DNA of 8,900 nucleotides from Actinomycetes bacterium (GCA_023401045.1 JAEXEM010000340.1:1-8900), one strand, 5' to 3'. Counted from the first letter of the stretch, positions 1-7,634 are shown. Numbers and translations are program-made. The notes: generated by a model not told the origin, from the letters alone.

Positions 1-2196
<2,196 letters not shown>

Positions 2197-2203
2197 GGAC
2201 GTT

Positions 2204-2207
2204 CTCC
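2204..2207 (-). promoter_or_regulatory. Shine-Dalgarno site of pepN
   Basis: GGAG on the minus strand, 7 nt before the GTG at 2196. It decides the start of pepN because no ATG is available nearby in that frame. No convincing -10 hexamer lies 6-7 nt before this GTG, so pepN appears to have a leadered mRNA, unlike several other genes here. Confidence 0.6.
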
Positions 2208-2219
2208 GATCCTTCTGCG

Positions 2220-2254
2220 GTGGTGACCACGGCCGACGCCCGCGGGCGGTCGGC
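2220..2254. promoter_or_regulatory. Inverted repeats upstream of pepN
   Basis: An 11-bp palindrome, GTGGT-G-ACCAC (2220-2230), is followed directly by a GC-rich inverted repeat, GCCGAC (2232-2237) with GTCGGC (2249-2254), around a nested GCCC/GGGC. They lie 24-58 bp upstream of the pepN GTG, where a promoter, operator or 5' leader would be. GC-rich DNA makes short palindromes common, so this is only a candidate. Confidence 0.25.
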
Positions 2255-2363
2255 GGGACGCCCCGGTCGGGTCGGCCGGGACGCGCTGTGCGACGTCGCA
2301 GGTGGGCGACCGCACGATCATGCCACGCACGGTCCGCGCCGGGCCGCGGCGCGAAGGAGGCGG

Positions 2364-2369
2364 TACCGT
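2364..2369 (+). promoter_or_regulatory. Candidate -10 box for the nitroreductase operon
   Basis: TACCGT matches the actinobacterial TANNNT -10 pattern. It lies 50 nt before the GTG at 2420 and would give a leader of about 45 nt holding the inverted repeat at 2381-2401 and the ribosome binding site. No good -35 is visible, so the call is weak. Confidence 0.3.
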
Positions 2370-2380
2370 GCGGTTCGGCC

Positions 2381-2401
2381 GGGCACCGACGTCCGGTGCC
2401 C
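2381..2401 (+). promoter_or_regulatory. 21-bp inverted repeat in leader of the nitroreductase operon
   Basis: Perfect 8-bp arms GGGCACCG (2381-2388) and CGGTGCCC (2394-2401) surround the 5-nt centre ACGTC. The repeat ends 8 nt before the AGGAG ribosome binding site (2410-2414) and begins about 5 nt after the start point predicted from the TACCGT box. It could be a DNA operator or a stable hairpin at the mRNA 5' end. No plus-strand gene precedes it, so a terminator role is unlikely. Confidence 0.5.
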
Positions 2402-2409
2402 CTGAGGTG

Positions 2410-2414
2410 AGGAG
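2410..2414 (+). promoter_or_regulatory. Shine-Dalgarno site of the nitroreductase gene
   Basis: AGGAG, 5 nt before the GTG at 2420. It fixes the start of the DsbA-fold gene at this GTG, which shares its first G with an out-of-frame GTG at 2418. Confidence 0.7.
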
Positions 2415-2419
2415 CTCGT

Positions 2420-3025
2420 GTGCCCGTCGTCGACTTCTGGTTCGACCCCGCCTGCCCGTGGGCCTGGATGACGTCCCGCTGGATGGACGAGGTCGCGCGG
2501 CTGCGCGACGTCGAGGTGCGCTGGCACGTCATGAGCCTCGGGGTGCTCAACGAGGGCCGCGACCTGCCGGAGGACTACCGCAAGGTCGTCGACGGCACGT
2601 GGGGCCCCGTGCGGGTCCTCGTCGCCGCCGCACGCGACCACGGCGACGAGGTCCTCAAGCCGCTGTACGACGCGATGGGCACGCGCCGGCACCCGGGCGG
2701 CCGCAAGGACACCGAGGCGATCGTCGCCGAGTCCCTCGCCGAGGTCGGGCTGCCGGCCGCGCTCGCCGACGTCGCCGCGACCCAGGAGGTCGACGACCTG
2801 CTGCGCGCGTCGCACCAGCGGGCCATGGACCTCGTCGGCGACGAGGTCGGCACGCCGGTCGTCGCGATCGACGGCGTCGGATTCTTCGGGCCCGTCATGA
2901 CGCCCGCCCCCCGCGGCGAGGACGCCGCCCGGCTGTTCGACGGCCTCGCGCTGGTGACGAGCGTCCCCGGCTTCTACGAGCTCAAGCGCACCCGCACCGT
3001 GGGCCCGGTGCTCGACCCGGCATGA
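2420..3025 (+). CDS. DsbA-fold mycothiol-dependent nitroreductase, Rv2466c family, monothiol variant
   Basis: 201-residue cytoplasmic thioredoxin-fold protein with an inserted helical domain. Close family signatures are the N-terminal FWFDPACPWAW with the active site at residues 12-15, TSRWM, HVMSLGVLNEGRDLP, WGPVR, the cis-proline loop VGTPVV (P146), GVGFFGPV, and the C-terminal FYELKRTRT. M. tuberculosis Rv2466c uses mycothiol and a CPWC motif for reduction of nitro compounds and disulfides. Here the motif is CPWA: C12 is the only cysteine in the protein and A15 replaces the resolving cysteine, so any disulfide exchange must run by a monothiol route, presumably with mycothiol. The GTG start is supported by AGGAG 5 nt upstream. 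The stop overlaps the next gene as ATGA, so the two are probably translationally coupled. The family assignment is strong; enzyme activity of the CPWA form is inferred. Confidence 0.93.
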   Translation: MPVVDFWFDPACPWAWMTSRWMDEVARLRDVEVRWHVMSLGVLNEGRDLPEDYRKVVDGTWGPVRVLVAAARDHGDEVLKPLYDAMGTRRHPGGRKDTEAIVAESLAEVGLPAALADVAATQEVDDLLRASHQRAMDLVGDEVGTPVVAIDGVGFFGPVMTPAPRGEDAARLFDGLALVTSVPGFYELKRTRTVGPVLDPA

Positions 3026-3552
3026 GCGTGCGGTCGGTCGTCGCCGGCCTGAGGCCGGCGGAGCGGGCGCTCGTCGTCGTCGACGTGCTGCTCGTGCTCG
3101 TGCTCGTCGTCCTGCTCGTGGCTCTGCGGGGAGGCGGCGACGACGGCGCGTCCGTGTCACCGACGACGGCGTCGCCCGCGCCGACGGCCGCCGGGCCGAC
3201 CCTCGCGCCGGAGCCGGAGGCGTTCGAGCTGCCGACAGGGAACATCGCCTGCGAGGTGGCGGCCGACGGTGTGCGCTGCACGATCGGCAGCTTCACCTAC
3301 GCGCCGCCGCCGGTCGAGGGGTGCGACGCGCCGACCGGTCACGTCGTGCGGCTCGACGGCGAGGGCTTCCGGTTCGAGTGCGAGACCGACGGGGTCCCCG
3401 CCGTCGAGACCCTCGGTGAACAGCTCGCGTACGGCTCGAAGGTGGCCGTGGGGGACTGGACGTGCGCCTCGGGCACGGACGGCGTCACGTGCACCGGTGC
3501 GGACGGCACCGGGTTCCGGCTGGCGCGTGCCGCGTGGGTGACTCTGCCCTGA
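3022..3552 (+). CDS. Small membrane-anchored six-cysteine protein, DUF6636-like
   Basis: 176 residues, function unknown. The N-terminus has a short basic segment, then one very hydrophobic helix (about residues 17-36, rich in Leu and Val). A Pro/Thr/Ala linker (about 43-68) and a globular domain follow. The domain opens with the phrase FELPTGNIACEV, contains six cysteines (77, 86, 101, 120, 148, 157), and has AYGSKVAVGDWTC and GVTCTG near the end. This resembles the DUF6636 family of actinobacterial exported proteins. The cysteine count suggests three disulfides outside the membrane, so the domain is probably extracytoplasmic and tethered. The ATG overlaps the TGA of the nitroreductase gene (ATGA); no separate promoter is seen, so the two form an operon. 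An in-frame open reading continues upstream into the nitroreductase gene, but that part is an Arg/Pro-rich shadow. Confidence 0.85.
   Translation: MSVRSVVAGLRPAERALVVVDVLLVLVLVVLLVALRGGGDDGASVSPTTASPAPTAAGPTLAPEPEAFELPTGNIACEVAADGVRCTIGSFTYAPPPVEGCDAPTGHVVRLDGEGFRFECETDGVPAVETLGEQLAYGSKVAVGDWTCASGTDGVTCTGADGTGFRLARAAWVTLP
3042..3060 (+). other. Perfect hairpin inside the first codons of the DUF6636-like gene
   Basis: Arms CGCCGGCC (3042-3049) and GGCCGGCG (3053-3060) flank a TGA triloop, 20 nt into the gene. It may slow translation or act as a weak attenuator after the coupled junction. It may also be only a by-product of GC-rich codons for GLRPA. Confidence 0.4.
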
Positions 3553-3577
3553 CCTGAGCTGACCAGAGCGGGCTCCG

Positions 3578-3596
3578 ACCGGCCGACCCGGCCGGT
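3578..3596. terminator. Secondary hairpin in the convergent gap
   Basis: ACCGGCC (3578-3584) pairs with GGCCGGT (3590-3596) around GACCC. It lies 25 nt after the stop of the DUF6636-like gene and just before the stronger stem at 3601-3637. It may add to termination of the plus-strand operon. Confidence 0.4.
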
Positions 3597-3600
3597 GGCT

Positions 3601-3637
3601 CGCGCGGCCCGCACCCCCCGGGGGTGCGGGCCGCGCG
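3601..3637. terminator. Bidirectional terminator between convergent genes
   Basis: A perfect 16-bp stem, CGCGCGGCCCGCACCC (3601-3616) with its complement at 3622-3637, encloses a 5-nt loop CCCGG. It is 48 nt after the stop of the plus-strand DUF6636-like gene and begins 4 nt past the minus-strand stop of the M13 peptidase (3642-3644). There is no U-tract on either side, as usual for terminators in high-GC actinobacteria. Placement and stem length make this the best-supported terminator in the window. Confidence 0.85.
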
Positions 3638-3641
3638 TGCG

Positions 3642-5627
3642 TCACCAGATCCGGACGCGGGCCTGCGGGTCGAGCCAGAGCGCGTCACCGGGCTGCACGT
3701 CGAACGCGGTGTAGAACTCGTCGACGTTGCGCACGGTGCCGTTGCAGCGGAACTCGTCGGGCGCGTGCGGGTCGACCGCCAGCCGGCGCACGACCTCCTC
3801 GTCGCGGCCCTTCGTGCGCCACGAGTGCGCCCAGCCGATGAAGAGGCGCTGCAGCCCGGTGTACCCGTCGATGACCGGCGCCTCGGCGAGCGGCCTGCCG
3901 AGCGCGATCTCGTAGGCGCGGACCGCGATCGCCAGTCCGCCGAGGTCGCCGATGTTCTCGCCGATCGTCAGCTCGCCGTTGACCTTGTGGCTGCCGTTCA
4001 GCTGGCGCGGGGAGTACTGCGCGTACTGGTCGACGAGGGACTTCGTGCGACGCTCGAACTCGGCGCGGTCCTCCGCGGTCCACCAGTCGACGAGGCGGCC
4101 GTCGCCGTCGTACTTCGACCCCTGGTCGTCGAACCCGTGCCCGATCTCGTGCCCGATGACCGCACCGATGCCGCCGTAGTTCACCGCGTCGTCGGCGTCG
4201 GCGTCGAAGAACGGCGGCTGGAGGATCGCCGCGGGGAAGACGATCTCGTTCATCCCGGGGTTGTAGTAGGCGTTGACCGTCTGCGGGGTCATGAACCACT
4301 CGTCGCGGTCGATCGGCTTCCCGATCTTGTTGAGCTCACGGTCGAGCTCGAAGGCCGAGGCGCGCCGCACGTTGCCGAGCAGGTCGTCCGCGGCGACCTC
4401 GAGCGCCGAGTAGTCACGCCAGCGCACCGGGTAGCCGATCTTCGGCGTGAACTTGTCGAGCTTGTCCAGCGCGCGCCGCCGGGTCTCCTCGCCCATCCAC
4501 TCGAGCGAGGTGATCGACTCGCGGTACGCCTCGACGAGGTGCGCCACGAGGGTGTCCATCCGCTCCTTGTGCGTGGCGGGGAAGTGCCGCTCGACGTAGA
4601 CCTTGCCGACCGCCTCCCCGAGGGTGCGCTCGACGAGGGAGACGCCGCGCTTCCAGCGCTCGCGGACCTCGGGCACGCCGGACAGGGTGCGGCCGTAGAA
4701 GTCGAAGTTCGCCTCGACGACGTCGTCGGTGAGGTACGGCGCCCGGCCCGACACGACGTGGTACGTCGCCCACGCCTGCCAGTCCTCGAGCGGCACCTCC
4801 GGCCACAGCGTCGCGAACCCCTCGGCGAACGACGGCTCGCGCACGACGAGGCGGTCGAGCGCACCGGCCGGGGCGCCCAGCGCCTCGGCCCACGCGCGCC
4901 AGTCGAAGCCCGGGGCCCGCTCGGCGAGCTCGGCGAGCGTCATGGCGTTGTACGTGAGGTCGGCGTCGCGGTCCTTGACGACGTCCCAGTGGTGCGCGGC
5001 GAGCCGCGTCTCGAGCGCGACGACGCGGGCGGCGAGGTCGTCCGCGTCACCGGCCGTGACGACGCCCGAGACGGGCGCGGCCAGACGCAGCATGCGGGCG
5101 ACGTGCGGCAGGTACTTCTCCCGCACCGCGGCGTGCTGGTCCTCGCGGTAGTACGCCTCGTCCGGCAGCCCGAGCCCGCCCTGGACGAGGTGGACGACGT
5201 AGGTCTCCGGGTCGCGTGCGTCGTTGTCGACGTAGAGGTCGACGACCGACGCCGCGCCCGTGCGCTGGAGCGTGCCGAGCGCCGTCGTCAGCGCCGCGAG
5301 GTCGGACGCCTCGTCGACGAGCCGCAGGTCGTCCCGCAGCGGCTCGACGCCCGCCGCGGCGACCGCCTCGGTGTCCATGAAGCTCGCGTACATCGCGCCG
5401 ATCTTCGCCTCGACGCCGGACACGTCGGTGCTCGCCGCGGCGTCGGTGATGATGTCGCGCACCTGCCGCTCGGCCTCGTCGTGCAGCTGGCGGAACCCGC
5501 CGTCCATCGCCCGGTCCGGCGGGATGACGTACGACGCGGACCAGCGCCCGTTGACGTAGGCGTCGAGGTCGTCCTGCGGCCGGACGGCCGGGTCGATGTC
5601 GTCGAGAGGGACTCCGCTGCGTGTCAT
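3642..5627 (-). CDS. pepO: M13 family zinc metallopeptidase (PepO / Zmp1 / neprilysin-like)
   Basis: 661-residue endopeptidase of the neprilysin family, close in length (about 660) and end sequence to M. tuberculosis Zmp1. Family features in order are the N-terminal DDLDAYVNGRW signature, a long helical domain, the substrate-binding NAYYNP at 452-457, the zinc motif HEIGH at 493-497, the third zinc ligand E557 and D561 in ENIGDLGG, the conserved CNGTVRN segment, and a terminal tryptophan (VRIW). No signal peptide or membrane anchor is present, so it is cytoplasmic or exported by a non-classical route. The start chosen is the ATG at 5625-5627: the minus-strand hexamer TAGGCT lies 7 nt upstream, giving a leaderless mRNA, and no Shine-Dalgarno is visible. 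A longer in-frame start at 5693 would overlap the rpiB start and adds a non-homologous-looking segment. The gene is divergent from rpiB and convergent with the DUF6636-like gene. Confidence 0.96.
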   Translation of the reverse strand: MTRSGVPLDDIDPAVRPQDDLDAYVNGRWSASYVIPPDRAMDGGFRQLHDEAERQVRDIITDAAASTDVSGVEAKIGAMYASFMDTEAVAAAGVEPLRDDLRLVDEASDLAALTTALGTLQRTGAASVVDLYVDNDARDPETYVVHLVQGGLGLPDEAYYREDQHAAVREKYLPHVARMLRLAAPVSGVVTAGDADDLAARVVALETRLAAHHWDVVKDRDADLTYNAMTLAELAERAPGFDWRAWAEALGAPAGALDRLVVREPSFAEGFATLWPEVPLEDWQAWATYHVVSGRAPYLTDDVVEANFDFYGRTLSGVPEVRERWKRGVSLVERTLGEAVGKVYVERHFPATHKERMDTLVAHLVEAYRESITSLEWMGEETRRRALDKLDKFTPKIGYPVRWRDYSALEVAADDLLGNVRRASAFELDRELNKIGKPIDRDEWFMTPQTVNAYYNPGMNEIVFPAAILQPPFFDADADDAVNYGGIGAVIGHEIGHGFDDQGSKYDGDGRLVDWWTAEDRAEFERRTKSLVDQYAQYSPRQLNGSHKVNGELTIGENIGDLGGLAIAVRAYEIALGRPLAEAPVIDGYTGLQRLFIGWAHSWRTKGRDEEVVRRLAVDPHAPDEFRCNGTVRNVDEFYTAFDVQPGDALWLDPQARVRIW

Positions 5628-5634
5628 GCGCGAC

Positions 5635-5640
5635 AGCCTA
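5635..5640 (-). promoter_or_regulatory. -10 box of the M13 peptidase gene (leaderless)
   Basis: TAGGCT on the minus strand fits TANNNT and is separated from the ATG at 5627 by exactly 7 nt, the spacing expected when transcription starts at the first base of the start codon. No Shine-Dalgarno sequence exists in the gap. No clear -35 is visible. Confidence 0.65.
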
Positions 5641-5679
5641 GGAACCGGATGCCGTGCGCGGGTAGCCGAATCGCTGCGG

Positions 5680-5685
5680 CAGGAT
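5680..5685 (+). promoter_or_regulatory. -10-like box (or Shine-Dalgarno) of rpiB
   Basis: CAGGAT, 6 nt before the ATG at 5692. It differs from TANNNT only in the first base and has leaderless spacing. The embedded AGGA, 7 nt from the ATG, could equally be a Shine-Dalgarno site; the sequence alone does not decide. The same hexamer and spacing recur before the acetyltransferase gene. Confidence 0.45.
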
Positions 5686-5691
5686 GGACCC

Positions 5692-6144
5692 ATGCGTATC
5701 CACGTCGCCGCCGACCATGCCGGTTACGAGCTCAAGGTCGCCCTCGTCGAGCACCTGCGTGCCGCCGACCACGAGGTCGTCGACCACGGTGCCTTCGAGT
5801 ACGACGCCCTCGACGACTACCCGTCGTTCTGCTTCTCCGCCGGCGAGGCGGTCGTCGCGGACCCGGGCTCGCTCGGCGTCGTCATCGGCGGCTCGGGCAA
5901 CGGCGAGCAGATCGCCGCGAACAAGGTGACCGGCGTGCGCGCCGCGCTCGCGTGGAACCTCGAGACCGCCCGCCTGGGCCGTCAGCACAACGACGCGAAC
6001 GTCGTCGCCATCGGTGCCCGCCAGCACTCGGTGGACGAGGCGCTCGAGCTCGTCGACGCGTTCGTCGCCGAGCCCTTCAGCAACGACCCGCGCCACCAGC
6101 GCCGCATCGACCAGCTCGCCGCGTACGAGGCTGCCCGCGACTGA
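5692..6144 (+). CDS. rpiB: Ribose-5-phosphate isomerase B
   Basis: 150-residue cytoplasmic enzyme of the LacAB/RpiB family interconverting ribose 5-phosphate and ribulose 5-phosphate in the non-oxidative pentose phosphate pathway. The N-terminus has the phosphosugar-binding ADHAGYE motif (D8, H9). The anion-hole segment GGSGNGEQIAANK spans 67-78, and E72 corresponds to the glutamate base of the M. tuberculosis enzyme, which replaces the cysteine used in E. coli RpiB. H99 in RQHNDAN, R110 in IGAR and the basic DPRHQRR stretch (132-138) fit the remaining phosphate and ring-opening positions. Length and both termini match actinobacterial RpiB. The gene is divergent from the M13 peptidase with only 64 bp between start codons, and convergent with the acetyltransferase gene. 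Confidence 0.97.
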   Translation: MRIHVAADHAGYELKVALVEHLRAADHEVVDHGAFEYDALDDYPSFCFSAGEAVVADPGSLGVVIGGSGNGEQIAANKVTGVRAALAWNLETARLGRQHNDANVVAIGARQHSVDEALELVDAFVAEPFSNDPRHQRRIDQLAAYEAARD

Positions 6145-6151
6145 CCGAGGA

Positions 6152-6170
6152 CGCCCCGGTGCGCGGGGCG
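6152..6170 (+). terminator. Candidate terminator of rpiB
   Basis: CGCCCC (6152-6157) pairs with GGGGCG (6165-6170) around a 7-nt loop, starting 7 nt after the rpiB stop codon. There is no U-tract. The placement favours a terminator, but the stem is short. Confidence 0.55.
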
Positions 6171-6181
6171 CCCCCGGGCGT

Positions 6182-6207
6182 GGGGGGGGGGCGCCGGGGG
6201 GGGGGGG
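6182..6207 (+). repeat. G10 and G12 homopolymer tracts in convergent gap
   Basis: Ten consecutive G (6182-6191), then CGCC plus further G to a run of twelve (6196-6207). The tracts lie between the 3' ends of rpiB and the acetyltransferase gene, outside any coding sequence. On the plus strand they could form a G-quadruplex. They are also prone to polymerase slippage and base-calling error, so exact lengths may be unreliable. Confidence 0.8.
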
Positions 6208-6208
6208 T

Positions 6209-6228
6209 CCGACGCGCGGGGGCGTCGG
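6209..6228 (-). terminator. Candidate terminator of the acetyltransferase gene
   Basis: A perfect 7-bp stem, CCGACGC (6209-6215) with GCGTCGG (6222-6228), has a 6-nt loop. On the minus strand it begins 8 nt past the acetyltransferase stop codon (6237-6239) and is followed by a run of C. There is no U-tract. Confidence 0.55.
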
Positions 6229-6236
6229 CCCGCGGG

Positions 6237-7481
6237 TCAGAAGATCCAGGGGCACACCGGTGCGAGCGGGGACAGGAACGCCGACGTGAGGCGCGCGAGC
6301 GTCGCCGGGTCGCCGTGGACGAGGCCCGCGGCTGCCTGCGCGGTCGCCGACCGGCCGCCGAGGTAGAGCGCACCGAGCTCGCGCACGTCGATCCGCACGT
6401 CGCCCGCGGCGTCCGTCGGGGTCACCTCGACGTCGCCTGCGGCGTCGACGACGAGCCGCCACCGGCGGGCGTTCTCCGGGAGCATCGCGTCCGTGACGTC
6501 GAGGACGACGTCGAGCTCGCCGTCGTACGTGCGTGCTGCCAGCGCCGTCGGCACGTCGAGCAGGCGCACCCAGACGTTGTCGCCGACACGTCGCCGCGTC
6601 GGCCGCGGGTCGACGAGCAGGCTGAGCAGCGGGTCGTCGACCGGGAGCATCGGCGTCTCGACCCTCGCCGTGAGGTCGAGGTCGAGGAGGAAGGTCCACA
6701 GCCGGTGGCGCGCGGCGGCGTCGAGGGCCGAGGCGAACGACACCCGCACCGTGCCGTCCGGCCCGCCCTCGCCCCACTCGCCCTTGCGCGCGAAGCCGGC
6801 GACCGCGCGGACCTCGTCGCCGGCACGGACCGTGACGACCCGGCGCGGGTCGAAGCCGTTGCGCCGGGCCGGTGCCTCGGTGAACACCTGCGCGCGCAGC
6901 GCGGGGGTGGCACGGGGCATCCATCCCGGCCGGCCCGCGCCGGAGCGCACGTGGAGGTCCTCGAGCAGCTCGTACCAGGACTCGTCGAGGTCCTCGACGC
7001 GCACCGTGAGGTCCTCCGCGCCCGGCACCGGGCGCAGCGCGGCGCGCCGCGGGAGCGTCATCCGCATGTCGTCGGCCGCGGACCCGTAGCCGAACCGTCC
7101 GTAGATCGGCGCCTCGGCGGCGAAGAGCGCCGAGACCGGCTCGCCGCGCTCGAGCGACCGCTCGTAGTGCGTGCCGATCATCGAGCGCAGCAGTCCGCGG
7201 CGGCGCTCGTCCGGCCGCACGCCCACCCAGGTGAGGCCGCTGCACGGCACCGTCCCGCCGGGAACCGGCATGTCGAACGCGAAGGAGCCGTGGACGGCGG
7301 CCAGGCGGCCGTCGGGGCTCTCGACGGCCATCGTCCGGCCCTCGGGGATCGGGAACGGGTAGAGCTTGTCGACCTCGGGGTCGCGGGCGGAGGCGAACGC
7401 GAGGTCGTCGACGGCGCGGAACTCCTCGGTGCGCTCGGGCGGGACCTCGACGGTGCGGTAACCGGTGGGCAGGGTGCTCAT
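6237..7481 (-). CDS. Eis-family GNAT N-acetyltransferase with SCP2-like C-terminal domain
   Basis: 414 residues, matching the usual length of Eis proteins (about 400). The order is an N-terminal GNAT domain (about 1-150), a second degenerate GNAT domain (about 155-295) and an SCP2-like domain (about 299-414, with WVRLLDVPTALAARTY and LGALYLGG). The acetyl-CoA site is visible as VGVRPDERRRGLL (86-98). Y127 in IYGRFGYG aligns with the general acid Tyr126 of M. tuberculosis Eis, and the protein ends in phenylalanine (F414), whose carboxylate serves as the base in Eis. The catalytic set therefore appears intact. Eis enzymes acetylate lysines and amines, including aminoglycosides; the substrate here is unknown and resistance should not be assumed. 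The ATG at 7479-7481 follows CAGGAT with a 6-nt gap. A longer in-frame start at 7610 would run through the tandem repeat and is rejected. The gene is divergent from the phosphatase gene. Confidence 0.92.
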   Translation of the reverse strand: MSTLPTGYRTVEVPPERTEEFRAVDDLAFASARDPEVDKLYPFPIPEGRTMAVESPDGRLAAVHGSFAFDMPVPGGTVPCSGLTWVGVRPDERRRGLLRSMIGTHYERSLERGEPVSALFAAEAPIYGRFGYGSAADDMRMTLPRRAALRPVPGAEDLTVRVEDLDESWYELLEDLHVRSGAGRPGWMPRATPALRAQVFTEAPARRNGFDPRRVVTVRAGDEVRAVAGFARKGEWGEGGPDGTVRVSFASALDAAARHRLWTFLLDLDLTARVETPMLPVDDPLLSLLVDPRPTRRRVGDNVWVRLLDVPTALAARTYDGELDVVLDVTDAMLPENARRWRLVVDAAGDVEVTPTDAAGDVRIDVRELGALYLGGRSATAQAAAGLVHGDPATLARLTSAFLSPLAPVCPWIF

Positions 7482-7487
7482 GGCGGC

Positions 7488-7493
7488 ATCCTG
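7488..7493 (-). promoter_or_regulatory. -10-like box (or Shine-Dalgarno) of the acetyltransferase gene
   Basis: CAGGAT on the minus strand, 6 nt before the ATG at 7481, identical in sequence and spacing to the box before rpiB. Read as a -10 element it gives a leaderless mRNA; read as AGGA it is a Shine-Dalgarno with 7-nt spacing. If it is a -10, the -35 region falls at about 7511-7516, directly beside the tandem repeat. Confidence 0.45.
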
Positions 7494-7515
7494 GCGACGC
7501 CCGGGCCCCGACGCA

Positions 7516-7560
7516 CGCCCTTTCCCCAGCGCGTCGCGCCCTTTCCCCAGCGCGTCGCGC
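7516..7560. repeat. Perfect 21-bp tandem repeat in divergent promoter region
   Basis: Two identical head-to-tail 21-bp units (7517-7537 and 7538-7558); the periodicity extends over 7516-7560. Each unit holds CCCTTTCCCC followed by the 11-bp palindrome GCGCG-T-CGCGC (7529-7539 and 7550-7560). A period of 21 bp is two DNA helical turns, so proteins bound to the units would face the same side. The repeat lies between the divergent acetyltransferase and phosphatase genes, next to the predicted -35 of the former and about 40 bp upstream of that of the latter. It could be a double operator or a recent slippage duplication. Confidence 0.85.
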
Positions 7561-7622
7561 GCGTCGTCATCCGTCGGGGAGCGCGCTGCGAGACGTCCGA
7601 CGAGCGTCACAGGTCACGCGCC

Positions 7623-7628
7623 TACCCT
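7623..7628 (+). promoter_or_regulatory. -10 box of the phosphatase gene (leaderless)
   Basis: TACCCT fits TANNNT and lies 6 nt before the GTG at 7635. The intervening bases CTGACC contain no Shine-Dalgarno, so a leaderless transcript starting at the GTG is likely. The same hexamer precedes the MGMT-like gene. Confidence 0.65.
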
Positions 7629-7634
7629 CTGACC

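Noticed and set aside
2302..3021. A 240-codon N-terminal extension of the DUF6636-like protein
   Set aside because: It overlaps the nitroreductase gene out of frame and is an Arg/Pro/Gly-rich shadow. The ATG at 3022 is followed directly by a membrane anchor, as expected for the family.
3060..3130. GTC/CTC-rich repeat tract
   Set aside because: It is simply Val/Leu codon bias in the transmembrane helix of the DUF6636-like protein.
5596..5691. An upstream in-frame start for rpiB
   Set aside because: It would overlap the M13 peptidase start, and the RpiB family begins at the MRIHVAADHAGYE segment.
5628..5693. A longer start for the M13 peptidase at 5693
   Set aside because: The extra 22 residues would cover the whole rpiB promoter and start, and the TAGGCT box 7 nt before 5627 fits the shorter form.
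6182..6207. Phase-variable G tract controlling a gene by frameshift
   Set aside because: The tracts lie after both flanking stop codons in a convergent gap, so slippage would not alter either reading frame.
7516..7560. Start of a CRISPR array
   Set aside because: The two units are directly adjacent with no spacers, and no cas genes are nearby.
7482..7610. A longer start for the acetyltransferase at 7610, translating the tandem repeat as DALGKGR twice
   Set aside because: The segment is low-complexity and absent from Eis proteins as I know them, and the ATG at 7481 is preceded by a well-placed CAGGAT.
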